Positions 17,038-25,825 of a stretch of 64,000 bases of DNA are shown piece after piece. The notes under the pieces are model-generated. The model was not told where the DNA came from and did not search any database. It worked only from the letters and a program-made list of their open reading frames with translations. Location of the stretch: the NCBI RefSeq assembly GCF_024622045.1, contig NZ_JANKBP010000006.1. One strand, given 5' to 3'. The translations under genes and the position numbers were made by a program. The DNA comes from Rodentibacter caecimuris. Lineage in GTDB: Bacteria > Pseudomonadota > Gammaproteobacteria > Enterobacterales > Pasteurellaceae. How positions within the stretch are numbered: the first letter of the stretch is position 1; the number at the start of each line of letters is the position of its first letter.

Positions 17038-18384
17038 ATGTTAGAAAAAGTTGTGATTGCCAACCGTGGTGAAATTGCGTTACGCATTTTACGCGCGTGT
17101 AAGGAATTAGGCATTAAAACCGTTGCGGTTCACTCCACAGCAGATCGTGATTTAAAACATGTATTATTGGCAGATGAAACTGTTTGCATCGGGCCCGCAC
17201 CTTCGGCAAAAAGCTATCTAAATATTCCTGCGATTATTGCAGCAGCCGAAGTAACGGGGGCAGATGCCATTCATCCGGGATATGGTTTTTTATCTGAAAA
17301 TGCGGATTTTGCCGAGCAAGTAGAGCGTTCCGGTTTTACCTTTATTGGGCCGACAGCAGATGTTATTCGTTTAATGGGTGATAAAGTCTCTGCGATTAAA
17401 GCAATGAAAAAAGCCGGGGTGCCTTGTGTGCCGGGGTCTGATGGCCCTGTAGGAAACGACATAGCCAAAAATAAAGAAATTGCAAAACGTATCGGTTATC
17501 CAATTATTATTAAAGCCTCCGGTGGCGGTGGCGGTCGCGGTATGCGTGTTGTCCGTAGCGAAGAAGCATTAGAAGAATCCATTGCGATGACAAAAGCGGA
17601 AGCAAAAGCGGCGTTTAATAATGATATGGTTTATATGGAAAAATACTTAGAAAATCCACGTCATGTGGAAATTCAAGTACTGGCGGATACTCACGGCAAT
17701 GCGGTGTATTTGGCGGAGCGTGACTGTTCTATGCAACGCCGCCATCAAAAAGTGGTGGAAGAAGCGCCGGCACCGGGAATTACCGAAGAATTACGCCGTG
17801 ATATCGGTTCTCGTTGTGCCAATGCTTGTGTGGAAATTGGTTATCGTGGTGCGGGTACCTTTGAGTTCTTATATGAAAATGGTGAGTTTTATTTCATCGA
17901 AATGAATACCCGTATCCAAGTAGAGCACCCTGTTACCGAAATGATTACCGGCATTGATTTGGTGAAAGAGCAGTTACGCATTGCCACAGGGCTACCACTT
18001 TCCTTTAAACAAGAAGATGTGAAAGTGAAGGGGCATGCGATTGAGTGCCGTATCAATGCGGAAGATCCAAAATCCTTCTTGCCTTCACCGGGCAAAGTTG
18101 CTCACTTACATTCACCGGGTGGGTTTGGTGTACGTTGGGATTCTCACGTGTATGGTGGTTATACTGTGCCTCCGCATTATGATTCCATGATTGCAAAATT
18201 GATTACTTATGGCGATACACGTGAAGTGGCAATTCGTCGTATGCAAAATGCCTTAGCGGAAACTATTATTGATGGCATCAAAACAAATATCCCATTGCAT
18301 GAAATGATTTTAGAAGATGAAAATTTTCAAAAGGGAGGAACAAATATTCACTACCTTGAGAAAAAACTAGGATTACATGATTAA
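17038..18384 (+). CDS. accC: Biotin carboxylase subunit of acetyl-CoA carboxylase
   Basis: The enzyme has 448 residues from ATG at 17038, matching the family length (449 in E. coli); an in-frame GTG four codons earlier is rejected because all relatives begin MLEKVVIANRGEIALRILRA. It carboxylates the biotin of AccB using ATP and bicarbonate. ATP-grasp features include the P-loop KASGGGGGRGMRVV, MEKYLENPRHVEIQVLAD, AERDCSMQRRHQKVVEEAPAP, FYFIEMNTRIQVEHPVTEM (metal and catalytic Glu/Asn/Arg) and the C-terminal RINAEDP. It ends just before a bidirectional terminator. Confidence 0.97.
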   Translation: MLEKVVIANRGEIALRILRACKELGIKTVAVHSTADRDLKHVLLADETVCIGPAPSAKSYLNIPAIIAAAEVTGADAIHPGYGFLSENADFAEQVERSGFTFIGPTADVIRLMGDKVSAIKAMKKAGVPCVPGSDGPVGNDIAKNKEIAKRIGYPIIIKASGGGGGRGMRVVRSEEALEESIAMTKAEAKAAFNNDMVYMEKYLENPRHVEIQVLADTHGNAVYLAERDCSMQRRHQKVVEEAPAPGITEELRRDIGSRCANACVEIGYRGAGTFEFLYENGEFYFIEMNTRIQVEHPVTEMITGIDLVKEQLRIATGLPLSFKQEDVKVKGHAIECRINAEDPKSFLPSPGKVAHLHSPGGFGVRWDSHVYGGYTVPPHYDSMIAKLITYGDTREVAIRRMQNALAETIIDGIKTNIPLHEMILEDENFQKGGTNIHYLEKKLGLHD

Positions 18385-18385
18385 C

Positions 18386-18413
18386 AAAAAAGCTCACATC
18401 GGTGAGCTTTTTT
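18386..18413. terminator. Bidirectional terminator between accC and rhlB
   Basis: AGCTCAC / GTGAGCT with a four-base loop, flanked by A on one side and T on the other, so both converging genes accC and rhlB can end here. Confidence 0.88.
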
Positions 18414-18448
18414 TATTACCAACTAAAAATCTTTCTAAAGATGAAGTT

Positions 18449-19696
18449 TTATTTCCGATGTACGCGATTTCTTAGCGGTACTCGGGAATTATTTGAGCGG
18501 GATTTTAAAGGAAACGGCTTAGGTAAACTTAATAAAGAATTCTGATCATATTGGCTTACCGGAATTGAATGCCCGATATATTCCTCAATAGCAGGCAGAT
18601 TCATTGCATATTCTTCACAGGCAAAACTAATTGAAACACCGCTTTCACCGGCGCGACCGGTACGCCCGATACGATGTACGTAATCTTCACGATCATCCGG
18701 TAAATCATAGTTAAATACATGGGTAACATCTGCAATGTGTAAACCTCGAGCCGCCACATCGGTTGCGACAAGAATATCTAGCACACCGTCAGTGAATTGT
18801 TTTAATAGTGTCAAACGTTTTTTCTGTGCGACATCGCCGGTGAGTAATCCCACACGATGTCCGTCAGCCGCTAAATAACGCCAAATTTCTTCACAACGAT
18901 GTTTCGTATTCGCAAATACAATACAGCGCTCAGGCCATTCTTCTTCTATTAATGTTAGCAATAATGCCATTTTGTCTTGGTTAGAAGGGTAAAATAATTC
19001 TTCCTTAATACGATGACCGGTTTTTTGTTCGGGTTCAATTTCGATGTACTCCGGATCATTCATATCTTCAAAGGCAAGTTCACGTACTTTGTAAGATAGG
19101 GTTGCCGAGAAGAGCATTGTTAAACGCTTTTGTGGGGAAGGACATTTACGCAATAAATAACGAATATCGCGAATGAAACCTAAATCAAACATTCGATCCG
19201 CTTCATCCAATACCACAACTTGGATCTGTTCCAAACGAATCGTACCTTGTTTTACATAATCAATAATACGCCCCGTGGTGCCGATTAAAATATCTACTCC
19301 GCGCTCAATGGATTGTAGTTGTTTGTTATAACCGTCCCCACCATAGGCAAGCGCGGTTTTTAATCCGCTTGCATTTGCCAAAAACTCCGCATCGTTGCTA
19401 ATTTGAACTGCAAGTTCACGGGTTGGAGCAAGGATCAAGGCGCGTGGTTGGTTATAGTCCGTCTTATCTTTTTGATAAGCCAGTAAATGATGAAAAGTTG
19501 TAGTTAAAAACGCGATGGTTTTACCGGTACCAGTTTGCGCTTGTCCTGCAATATCTTTACCTTGCAAGCTTATAGGCAATGAAAGTGCCTGAATAGGTGT
19601 ACAATACTCAAAGCCTTTGATCTGTAAGGCTTTTAAAACAATCGGGTGTAAAGGAAAATCAGTAAATCGCTGTTGGCTTAAATAATCTTGTTGCAT
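18449..19696 (-). CDS. rhlB: ATP-dependent RNA helicase RhlB
   Basis: This 415-residue DEAD-box helicase contains the ordered motifs FTDFPLHPIVLKALQIKGFEYCTPIQ (Q motif), AGQAQTGTGKTIAFL (I), PTRELAVQI (Ia), GTTGRIIDYV (Ib), VLDEADRMFDLGF (II, DEAD), FSATLS (III), IVFANTK (IV), DVAARGLHI (V) and YVHRIGRTGRAG (VI). The starting SQQRFTDFPLHPIVLKAL and the basic Ser/Arg-rich tail fit RhlB, the helicase partner of RNase E in the degradosome, rather than RhlE or SrmB. It is a single gene converging on accC. Confidence 0.93.
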   Translation of the reverse strand: MQQDYLSQQRFTDFPLHPIVLKALQIKGFEYCTPIQALSLPISLQGKDIAGQAQTGTGKTIAFLTTTFHHLLAYQKDKTDYNQPRALILAPTRELAVQISNDAEFLANASGLKTALAYGGDGYNKQLQSIERGVDILIGTTGRIIDYVKQGTIRLEQIQVVVLDEADRMFDLGFIRDIRYLLRKCPSPQKRLTMLFSATLSYKVRELAFEDMNDPEYIEIEPEQKTGHRIKEELFYPSNQDKMALLLTLIEEEWPERCIVFANTKHRCEEIWRYLAADGHRVGLLTGDVAQKKRLTLLKQFTDGVLDILVATDVAARGLHIADVTHVFNYDLPDDREDYVHRIGRTGRAGESGVSISFACEEYAMNLPAIEEYIGHSIPVSQYDQNSLLSLPKPFPLKSRSNNSRVPLRNRVHRK

Positions 19697-19796
19697 GGAA
19701 ATTATAGTTTCTTAAAAATGCACTGAGGATAGCACAGATGGGAAAATTACTCAAAAATGACCGCACTTTACATTAACATAGAATAGGAAAATGATT

Positions 19797-20069
19797 TTAT
19801 CCCTTGTTATTATTTCTTTCCCATTTGCATTTGATATAACTGCAAGTCGGATGAAGTGCTAACTGCTTTTCCGTGATAAAGGTAAGTAATGCTTGATAAA
19901 GTTTATCGGCGATACCTTGCCCGCGGAGTTGGTTTGATACAAAGGTGTGATTCGCATTAATTGTATTTTCCGTTTCGTAAAAATACGTGAGTTCGGCGAT
20001 TTTCTCCCCTTGTTCATTTAAAATAAAAAATTCACCTTGTTGGTGATCTTCCTGATGTTGAATTCTCAT
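19797..20069 (-). CDS. Small GNAT-family N-acetyltransferase (YjdJ-like)
   Basis: The protein has 90 residues from ATG at 20069, whose ATGA overlaps the yacG stop; an earlier ATG four codons upstream would lie inside yacG. It matches the compact single-domain GNAT group (PF14542): GEFFILNEQGEKIAELTYFYE, then NHTFVSNQLRGQGIADKLYQALL (acetyl-CoA binding R/Q-x-x-G-x-G/A) and HPTCSYIKCKWERN, where Cys may be catalytic. Substrate is unknown. It is the last gene of a coaE-yacG-acetyltransferase group. Confidence 0.8.
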   Translation of the reverse strand: MRIQHQEDHQQGEFFILNEQGEKIAELTYFYETENTINANHTFVSNQLRGQGIADKLYQALLTFITEKQLALHPTCSYIKCKWERNNNKG

Positions 20070-20272
20070 TTTATATTCCATTCATCGCTTAAATTAGGAT
20101 CCATAGCAAAATCGGCGGTATCGCTTGGAATGGCTTTTTCTTCAGCGGCCCATTCGCCAAGATCGATAAGTTGGCAACGTTTGCTACAGAAAGGTCGAAA
20201 CAGACTTTCTGTCGTCCAGGGAACGGCTTTTTGGCAAATCGGGCAGGGGACTTCAATAATTTCTTCAGACAT
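20066..20272 (-). CDS. yacG: Zinc-binding DNA gyrase inhibitor YacG
   Basis: The 68-residue protein has the YacG zinc ribbon: VPCPICQKAVPW then RPFCSKRCQLIDLGEWA, giving four Cys ligands, and an acidic tail (IPSDTADFAMDPNLSDEW). E. coli YacG binds GyrB and inhibits gyrase. Its start overlaps the coaE stop by 8 bp and its stop overlaps the acetyltransferase start, so the three are co-translated. Confidence 0.95.
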   Translation of the reverse strand: MSEEIIEVPCPICQKAVPWTTESLFRPFCSKRCQLIDLGEWAAEEKAIPSDTADFAMDPNLSDEWNIK

Positions 20273-20885
20273 GTGTCATTTTCGCTTGTTGTAAATAAAA
20301 TTGGTGCAATTCTAGCACTTTTTGCTTTAAGTGCGGTAAGTTTTCAGCCAGATCTTTATCATTGTTAATGATATCCGTTGCCCATTTTAAGCGTTCTGCC
20401 CGACTGACTTGTGCATTCATAATTTGTCGGATTTGTTCAAGGTTATTTTTATCGCGTTTTGCCGCCCGCATCAGTTGGGTTTGTGGGCTGACATCAATAA
20501 CAAGCACACGATGACAAAGCTCGGTAAGGTTATTTTCAATAAGCAGCGGTACAACAAAAAGCGTATAGGGAGCGGTTTGTGCGGAAAGTTGTTTTAGCAT
20601 GGATTCCCGAATAGCCGGGTGTAATAAACCGTTGAGCCAATTTTTTTCCGATTCCTTAGCAAAGATAATCTTGCGTAGTGCAGGGCGATTGAGTTCGCCA
20701 TTTTCTAATAAAATAGATGTACCGAAATGTTCGGTAATTTGTTCAAGCAAAGGTGTGCCTTTTGCAACTACTTCACGTGCAACAATATCAGCATCTACTA
20801 TGGGTACGCCAAGCTCGGCAAATAAATTGGCAATTGTGCTTTTGCCGCTGCCAATACCGCCGGTCAATCCTACGATATAAGTCAT
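20265..20885 (-). CDS. coaE: Dephospho-CoA kinase
   Basis: This 206-residue enzyme phosphorylates dephospho-CoA to CoA, the last step of the pathway; coaBC for earlier steps is at 47444. It has the P-loop GLTGGIGSGKSTIANLFAELG, the acceptor site DADIVAREVV, ALRKIIFA and HPAIRE (CoA-binding helix) and the lid LRAAKRD region. It lies 10 bp behind pilD, as in many gamma-proteobacteria where coaE and yacG follow the pil genes, so competence induction may read into it. Confidence 0.96.
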   Translation of the reverse strand: MTYIVGLTGGIGSGKSTIANLFAELGVPIVDADIVAREVVAKGTPLLEQITEHFGTSILLENGELNRPALRKIIFAKESEKNWLNGLLHPAIRESMLKQLSAQTAPYTLFVVPLLIENNLTELCHRVLVIDVSPQTQLMRAAKRDKNNLEQIRQIMNAQVSRAERLKWATDIINNDKDLAENLPHLKQKVLELHQFYLQQAKMTHV

Positions 20886-20894
20886 TGCGATTCC

Positions 20895-21584
20895 TTATGA
20901 GTAATAATTGAATAACCATACTACAAAACTTGAGAGACAGAGAAAAGGCGCAAAAGGCAAAAAAGCCTTTCTTTTTTGGGAAAGTAGGGCAAATAAAATA
21001 CCGGATAAACAGGCGAGCAATAAAAAGACGGGTAATTGTTTTAACGGTAAGTAACTACCGATTCCAAGTGCGAGCCAATAATCACCTTGTCCAAACGCTT
21101 CTTTTTTATAGTGCCACTTTGCTAACCAATAAATACTATAAAAAACGAAGAAAAAAATAACCGCACTTTGTAGGCTTTCTTCCAATATTAAAAAAGAAAA
21201 GGATTGAGAAGCACCAATGAAGCCTAAAGCAGTTAATATGAGACAAGATGTTGTTGATATCAGTTGATATTGCCAGTCGAGATAAGCGATTGTCCACAGT
21301 AAGAGGAGTGTACAGGCTAACCATAAACTAAAAAAAGCATTTTCTGTGGTGAAGAGCAGCACGCTAAATAGCGATCCAACGGTAAAAAAATAGCGAAAAA
21401 AATGACCGCACTTTTTTTCTTGAATAGCGGCAAAATGCGGTTGAAATATGGGGGGATTTTGTGGGAACAGCGCTGTGTAAGTGCTATAAATATCGGTTTG
21501 TAAGCGTTCAATAAAAGTGGAGATATAAAGCCATAAAGTGATACCGAAGATTCCACCGAGTAAAAAGCCAGCAAGATAGATCAT
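20895..21584 (-). CDS. pilD: Prepilin peptidase PilD
   Basis: This 229-residue polytopic membrane protease removes the leader of type IV prepilins such as PilA. The A24 catalytic aspartates are in YLDWQYQLI and FGQGDYWLALGIG. It lacks the N-terminal zinc-binding CxxC pair and the methyltransferase signature, making it a short form similar to what I recall for H. influenzae. It overlaps the pilC stop (TAATG). Expressed from the pilA CRP-S promoter. Confidence 0.9.
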   Translation of the reverse strand: MIYLAGFLLGGIFGITLWLYISTFIERLQTDIYSTYTALFPQNPPIFQPHFAAIQEKKCGHFFRYFFTVGSLFSVLLFTTENAFFSLWLACTLLLLWTIAYLDWQYQLISTTSCLILTALGFIGASQSFSFLILEESLQSAVIFFFVFYSIYWLAKWHYKKEAFGQGDYWLALGIGSYLPLKQLPVFLLLACLSGILFALLSQKRKAFLPFAPFLCLSSFVVWLFNYYS

Positions 21585-22801
21585 TACACCACCGATCCCA
21601 TATTAAAAATCGGTAAATACATTCCCATCATAATGATGCCTATGAGGCTTCCAATAATCACCATCATCATTGGTTCTAACATTTGAGAAAGGAGGTCAAT
21701 TTGATGATTGAGTTTTTCCTGATAGTTTTCTGCAATATGTTGTAACATCAAAGCCAGTTTTCCACTTTTTTCTCCGATTTGCAGCATTTGTTGTGCCTCC
21801 ATAGGAAATAGGTGGCTACTTATGCTATCTGAAAAGGCATAACCTTGTGAAACCCAATGTAAAATTGACCTAACTTCAGTATCAAGAATTTGATCACTCA
21901 AGATGGCTTTTTTAGTTTGCCAAGTTTGTATGCGTGGTAGAAAACTATGTAAAGCCTGATTAAGTGGCACACCGGCTTGTAACATAATGTATAGACTTTG
22001 GCTGAAATTTACTAAACGGGAGAGCTGCTGAATATTGCCAAAAATCGGCATCACAGCAATGATTTGAGCTTTTTTCCGTTGAAAGTGTGAGGAATGCTTT
22101 AATTTTAATTGATAAAACAGGATGAATATCAGCGTAAAAAATAGCAAGATGCCGATATCTTCTTTAAGCAGATTTGAGGTGGAAAGTAACAGCGAAGTGA
22201 GTGCGGGTAACTCAGTATTATTACCTTGATACATTTCGGCAAATTGCGGCACGATAAAAAGTAAAAGTGCAAGTGTTAGCAATAAAGAGATTCCCAATAC
22301 CATAGCGGGATACAGCATAATTTTTTGTAATCTGCGTTGTAGTGTTAGGGATTGATGGCGATGTGATGCAATTTTGCTGCAAACAGTTGCCAGTTTTCCC
22401 GTCATTTCGCCAACCTGAATTAATTGAATTTCTTGTTGGGTAAGATACTTGCCTTGTTGCTCAATACTTTGGGAAAAAGATAATCCGGCTTCAATAGATT
22501 TTAACAGCTGTTCCAGCCAGGCATTTAAAGCAAGTTGGGTACAATTTTGTTGCAAAATTTGTAAACTGTGTTTAAGCGGAATCGCAGATTGTAGAAGCGT
22601 GGTAAGTTGATTCAATAATGCACTAATTTCTGTTTTTTTCGGTTTACTGTTGAGTTGCCAGTTTTTTTGTAATTTGACATTGGTGAGCCCTCGGTTCATC
22701 AATCGAAATTGCGCTTGTTGCATTGAGTCGGCAATGATTGAGCCTCTTTGCATTTGCTTTAGGGCATTATGTGCCCGGTAGTAAAAAAGTTTTTTTGCCA
22801 T
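21584..22801 (-). CDS. pilC: Type IV pilus inner-membrane platform protein PilC
   Basis: The protein has 405 residues from ATG at 22801, one base behind the pilB stop; the longer frame reaching 22840 would run into pilB and is rejected. It has two GspF domains, each with a soluble helical part and membrane helices: LNQLTTLLQSAIPLKHSLQIL and SFSQSIEQQ first, then FGNIQQLSRLVNFSQSLYIMLQAGVPLNQALHSF, and the final MMMVIIGSLIGIIMMGMYLPIF. It anchors the PilB motor in the competence pseudopilus. Confidence 0.92.
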   Translation of the reverse strand: MAKKLFYYRAHNALKQMQRGSIIADSMQQAQFRLMNRGLTNVKLQKNWQLNSKPKKTEISALLNQLTTLLQSAIPLKHSLQILQQNCTQLALNAWLEQLLKSIEAGLSFSQSIEQQGKYLTQQEIQLIQVGEMTGKLATVCSKIASHRHQSLTLQRRLQKIMLYPAMVLGISLLLTLALLLFIVPQFAEMYQGNNTELPALTSLLLSTSNLLKEDIGILLFFTLIFILFYQLKLKHSSHFQRKKAQIIAVMPIFGNIQQLSRLVNFSQSLYIMLQAGVPLNQALHSFLPRIQTWQTKKAILSDQILDTEVRSILHWVSQGYAFSDSISSHLFPMEAQQMLQIGEKSGKLALMLQHIAENYQEKLNHQIDLLSQMLEPMMMVIIGSLIGIIMMGMYLPIFNMGSVV

Positions 22802-22802
22802 T

Positions 22803-24191
22803 TTATTCGCCTCCCAAAACACGATAAATTTCCGCCTCATCGGTGATGCCTTGTTTTACTTTTTCTAACCCGCTTTGACGGAGATTGGCAAAATCGGTTT
22901 GATAGTTGTTTTGTTGACGATGTAAGAATTGATAAACGCCAATTCTGCCGCGATAACCTTGATGGCAATCGCAAGAATCAATGGAAAATTGACCGCACTT
23001 TTGGCAGCGTTTTCGCACAAGCCGTTGGGCTATCACCAGTAATAAACTACTTTCTATTTCGTGTTGTTGAATCCCAAGTTGTTGTAAGCGTGATATAGCA
23101 GAAATGGCATCATTTGTATGTAAGGTTGAAAGCACTAAATGTCCGGTTTGCGCCGCCCGTAGTGCCATTGTCGCACTTTCTTCATCTCGGATTTCACCGA
23201 GCATAATAATGTCGGGATCTTGTCGTAAAAATGAACGTAATAAGCGGCTAAAATCCAGTCCGATTTGCGGATTAATTTGGCTTTGGATAATCCCCGTTAA
23301 TTCAATTTCGATGGGATCCTCTGCGGTCATAATGTGTTTATCGGGTGTATTTAACCACTGAAGTGCGGTATAAAGGGAGATACTTTTTCCGCTACCGGTT
23401 GGGCCGGTAACCAGAATTAAACCTTGAGGTTGACGGAGTGCCTGCTGAAAAGTGTGTTGTTGTGATTCCGTCATGCCCAGTTCTGCAAAACTCAATTCCA
23501 CCGGTTTATTTTGTTGTGCGCGAAGTACGACTTTTTCGCCCCAATGGGTAGGCAGTGTAGAAAGGCGAAAATCAAGAATATCGGAGAACGTTGTTTTAAA
23601 TTGAAAACGCCCGTCTTGTGGTAATCGGGTTTCGCTGATATCAAGTTTAGCAAGCAGTTTTAATCGGGAAATTAACCGATTGGCTAAATTTTTACTAATC
23701 GGTGCTTGGGGTTGTAAAACCCCGTCAATTCTAAACCGCACTTGAAAACAATCCTGTAAAGTTTCTAAGTGAATATCGGAAGCGTTTTTTTGTAGTGCTG
23801 CCTCAAAAATACGATTGAGTAATTGGATAATAGGTTCGTCATCGTTTTTTTCCTGATGTTCTTGCTCTTGAGGATGGTAGAAATTCATTTGTTCTTCTAC
23901 TTGCACGGATTGTGGCGAAAGTTGTTGCAGAAGATCTTTGAGTTGTGTGCTGTCAAGCAAAACCGGTTCAACCAATTTTCCGGTAACAAAAGCAATAGTT
24001 TCGCAAGCTGAGAGATTAGAGAGAGAATCGACACCGAGCCATAGACGATTTTCCTCTTCTTTTAAGGGCAAGGAAAAATAGTGCAAAAATAGAGCCTGTT
24101 GCTGTTTATTACGTTCCCATAGCTCTGATGAGATCGAAAAGATCTCACCGTTTTGTGCCGTTATACGATGTTCAAGTAATGCCAGTGTCAT
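22803..24191 (-). CDS. pilB: Type IV pilus assembly ATPase PilB
   Basis: The protein has 462 residues from ATG at 24191, which overlaps the pilA stop as ATGA; upstream ATGs lie inside pilA. It is the secretion ATPase that powers pilus or pseudopilus extension. Features: an N-terminal GspE-N-like domain, IRIDGVLQPQAPI, LPQDGRFQFK, Walker A ILVTGPTGSGKSISLYTAL, the Asp box EDPIE, Walker B DPDIIMLGEIRDEESA, the His box AAQTGHLVLSTLHTNDA, and a C-terminal zinc cluster with C-x2-C then C-x-C (KRCQKCGQFSIDSCDC). Needed for DNA uptake in Haemophilus. Confidence 0.94.
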   Translation of the reverse strand: MTLALLEHRITAQNGEIFSISSELWERNKQQQALFLHYFSLPLKEEENRLWLGVDSLSNLSACETIAFVTGKLVEPVLLDSTQLKDLLQQLSPQSVQVEEQMNFYHPQEQEHQEKNDDEPIIQLLNRIFEAALQKNASDIHLETLQDCFQVRFRIDGVLQPQAPISKNLANRLISRLKLLAKLDISETRLPQDGRFQFKTTFSDILDFRLSTLPTHWGEKVVLRAQQNKPVELSFAELGMTESQQHTFQQALRQPQGLILVTGPTGSGKSISLYTALQWLNTPDKHIMTAEDPIEIELTGIIQSQINPQIGLDFSRLLRSFLRQDPDIIMLGEIRDEESATMALRAAQTGHLVLSTLHTNDAISAISRLQQLGIQQHEIESSLLLVIAQRLVRKRCQKCGQFSIDSCDCHQGYRGRIGVYQFLHRQQNNYQTDFANLRQSGLEKVKQGITDEAEIYRVLGGE

Positions 24192-24625
24192 TTTGAACAG
24201 AATCCTGCCGGAAATAAGGACGTATCGCCGATACAGGCGGTTGACCAAGTCACACCTTTCGATTTATCGCCGTTTGCGGTGAGGGTATATTCTATTCCAT
24301 CTAATGTGCCGTTACCTGTAACAGTTATTACGCCTGCACTCGTGTTTACACTTTTTATGTAGCCTTTTGCGGTGGTAATGTTGGCGGCAACACCATTTGA
24401 GCCGCCACTACAATTTGAGGTGTTGCCGGTGCCGTAAACACAGAGTTCGACATCTGATTTAAATGGGGCAGAGGCTTGTAGCAATTCGGACATTGCCGCC
24501 TTTTTGGTATAATTTTGATAAGACGGAATGGCGATAGTGGCAAGAATTGCAATGATTGCAATCACGATCATTAATTCAATGAGCGTAAATCCTTTTTTCA
24601 GTCTGGATTGAGAGATGAGTTTCAT
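24188..24625 (-). CDS. pilA: Type IV pilin / competence pilin PilA
   Basis: The 145-residue prepilin has a short basic leader (MKLISQSRLKKG) cleaved before Phe in KKGFTLIELMIVIAIIAILA, with the required Glu at mature position 5. The C-terminal globular part carries two Cys pairs (VELCVYGTGNTSNC and STACIGDTSLFPAGFC), the latter giving the D-loop. It is the first gene of pilABCD. The perfect CRP-S site at 24717-24732, 92 bp upstream, predicts induction by Sxy plus cAMP-CRP during competence. Confidence 0.95.
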   Translation of the reverse strand: MKLISQSRLKKGFTLIELMIVIAIIAILATIAIPSYQNYTKKAAMSELLQASAPFKSDVELCVYGTGNTSNCSGGSNGVAANITTAKGYIKSVNTSAGVITVTGNGTLDGIEYTLTANGDKSKGVTWSTACIGDTSLFPAGFCSK

Positions 24626-24716
24626 TGATTTTCCTTTATAAATGCGGGTTAAGCCGATATTGGCGAGAGCATTGTCTAGAAGGAAAAAAACTTTGTAAAA
24701 TTGACCGCACTTTTTC

Positions 24717-24732
24717 TGCGATCATACTCGCA
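24717..24732. promoter_or_regulatory. CRP-S (competence) site upstream of pilABCD
   Basis: TGCGA-TCATAC-TCGCA has both perfect CRP-S half-sites, which in Haemophilus require Sxy as well as CRP. It lies between the divergent pilA and ampD genes. Only 16 bp separate it from the ampD start, so it almost certainly serves pilA. An uptake signal lies immediately on its pilA side (near 24704). Confidence 0.92.
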
Positions 24733-24748
24733 AAAATAGGAGAAAATA

Positions 24749-25318
24749 ATGGAAAAACTGAAATGTATTGAACAAGGTTGGTTGACTGATTGCCGACGAA
24801 TTCTTTCGCCCCATTTTGATGAACGTTTGGATAGGGAAGATATTTCTTTGTTGGTGATTCATTATATTAGCCTACCTCCGGAACAATTTGGTGGCGGGTA
24901 TATTGATGATTTTTTTCAAGGTAAGCTAGATCCCAAACTTCATCCTTATTTTGAGGAAATTCATTCAATGCGTGTATCGGCCCATTGTTTGATCGATCGT
25001 TGTGGCATTATTACACAATATGTGAATTTTAATGATCGTGCCTGGCATGCTGGGATCTCCAGCTTTGAGGGACGTGAAAGATGTAATGATTTTTCCATTG
25101 GTATTGAGCTTGAAGGGAGTAATGAGCAACCTTTTACCGATGCTCAATACGACGCGCTACAACAACTTACCAAGTGTATTATGGCGGCTTATCCAAGCAT
25201 CACGCAAAACCGTATTGTGGGACATTCGGATATATCTCCAGGGCGTAAGATCGATCCGGGTCAATACTTTGATTGGGAACGTTATTTGAACGGGATCGAC
25301 GGTCAGCCTAAAAAATAG
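24749..25318 (+). CDS. ampD: 1,6-anhydro-N-acetylmuramyl-L-alanine amidase AmpD
   Basis: This 189-residue cytoplasmic zinc amidase recycles cell-wall muropeptides. Zinc ligands and active-site segments are visible: LVIHYISLPPEQFGGGYIDDFF (first His), VSAHCLIDRCGIITQYV, RAWHAGISSFEGRERCNDFSIGIELEGS (second His and catalytic Glu) and GHSDISPGRKIDPGQYFDW (third His/Asp with catalytic Lys). Length matches E. coli AmpD (183). It is divergent from pilA. Confidence 0.95.
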   Translation: MEKLKCIEQGWLTDCRRILSPHFDERLDREDISLLVIHYISLPPEQFGGGYIDDFFQGKLDPKLHPYFEEIHSMRVSAHCLIDRCGIITQYVNFNDRAWHAGISSFEGRERCNDFSIGIELEGSNEQPFTDAQYDALQQLTKCIMAAYPSITQNRIVGHSDISPGRKIDPGQYFDWERYLNGIDGQPKK

Positions 25319-25825
25319 ACAGCAATATTTATTCTGTTATTCACATTACAGCTGCTTGATAGAATTTAATCTAACTATTTGAATTATAAAGAATTAAATT
25401 AACTGTAAAATCTCGCCTAGCGGATTGGGAAAAGTTATACCGCCTTTTGAATTTTCTCAATCACAATTTTATCCACAGAAATATTGGATAATCTTCAGGA
25501 GAAGCTGAAATTTCAGCTGACAATTGCTTACTTGGGAATAATGAATAGTTTTCAACCGTACTTTGATGAAATAAAGTGCGGATCCTTTTTAAAAAGGATC
25601 TTGGCAAAAAATTTTATTAAAGTGAGAGGATCCAACGAGAATAAAAGCCTCTTGTAATTTTTCACACAGATTTATTGTGGATTATGATTGAGTTAATCAC
25701 AATGTTATCCACAATCTGAAAATGGTTTGAGAAATGACCGCACTTTTGCCGCTTTGGTTGATAAAAACACGGATTTATGGAACAATTCACAGATTATTTT
25801 TATAAAAATTTAAGGTAAAACGATA
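25319..25825. other. Gene-free 0.5-kb region with a cluster of DnaA-box-like sites
   Basis: Three exact matches to TTATnCACA lie at 25337-25345, 25469-25477 and 25705-25713, and two single-mismatch forms at 25658-25666 (TTTTTCACA) and, on the other strand, 25676-25684 (TGTGGATTA). A perfect 20-bp palindrome containing two GATC sites is at 25581-25600, and a third GATC is near 25629. The end before rppH is very AT-rich. Uptake signals occur near 25574 and 25737. I see no gene. The neighbours ampD and rppH are not next to each other in the H. influenzae gene numbering I recall, so this may also be a rearrangement join. Confidence 0.55.

Noticed and set aside
25319..25825. Calling this region oriC
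   Set aside because: Too few boxes and GATC sites for a confident call and no typical origin neighbours; kept only as a finding.
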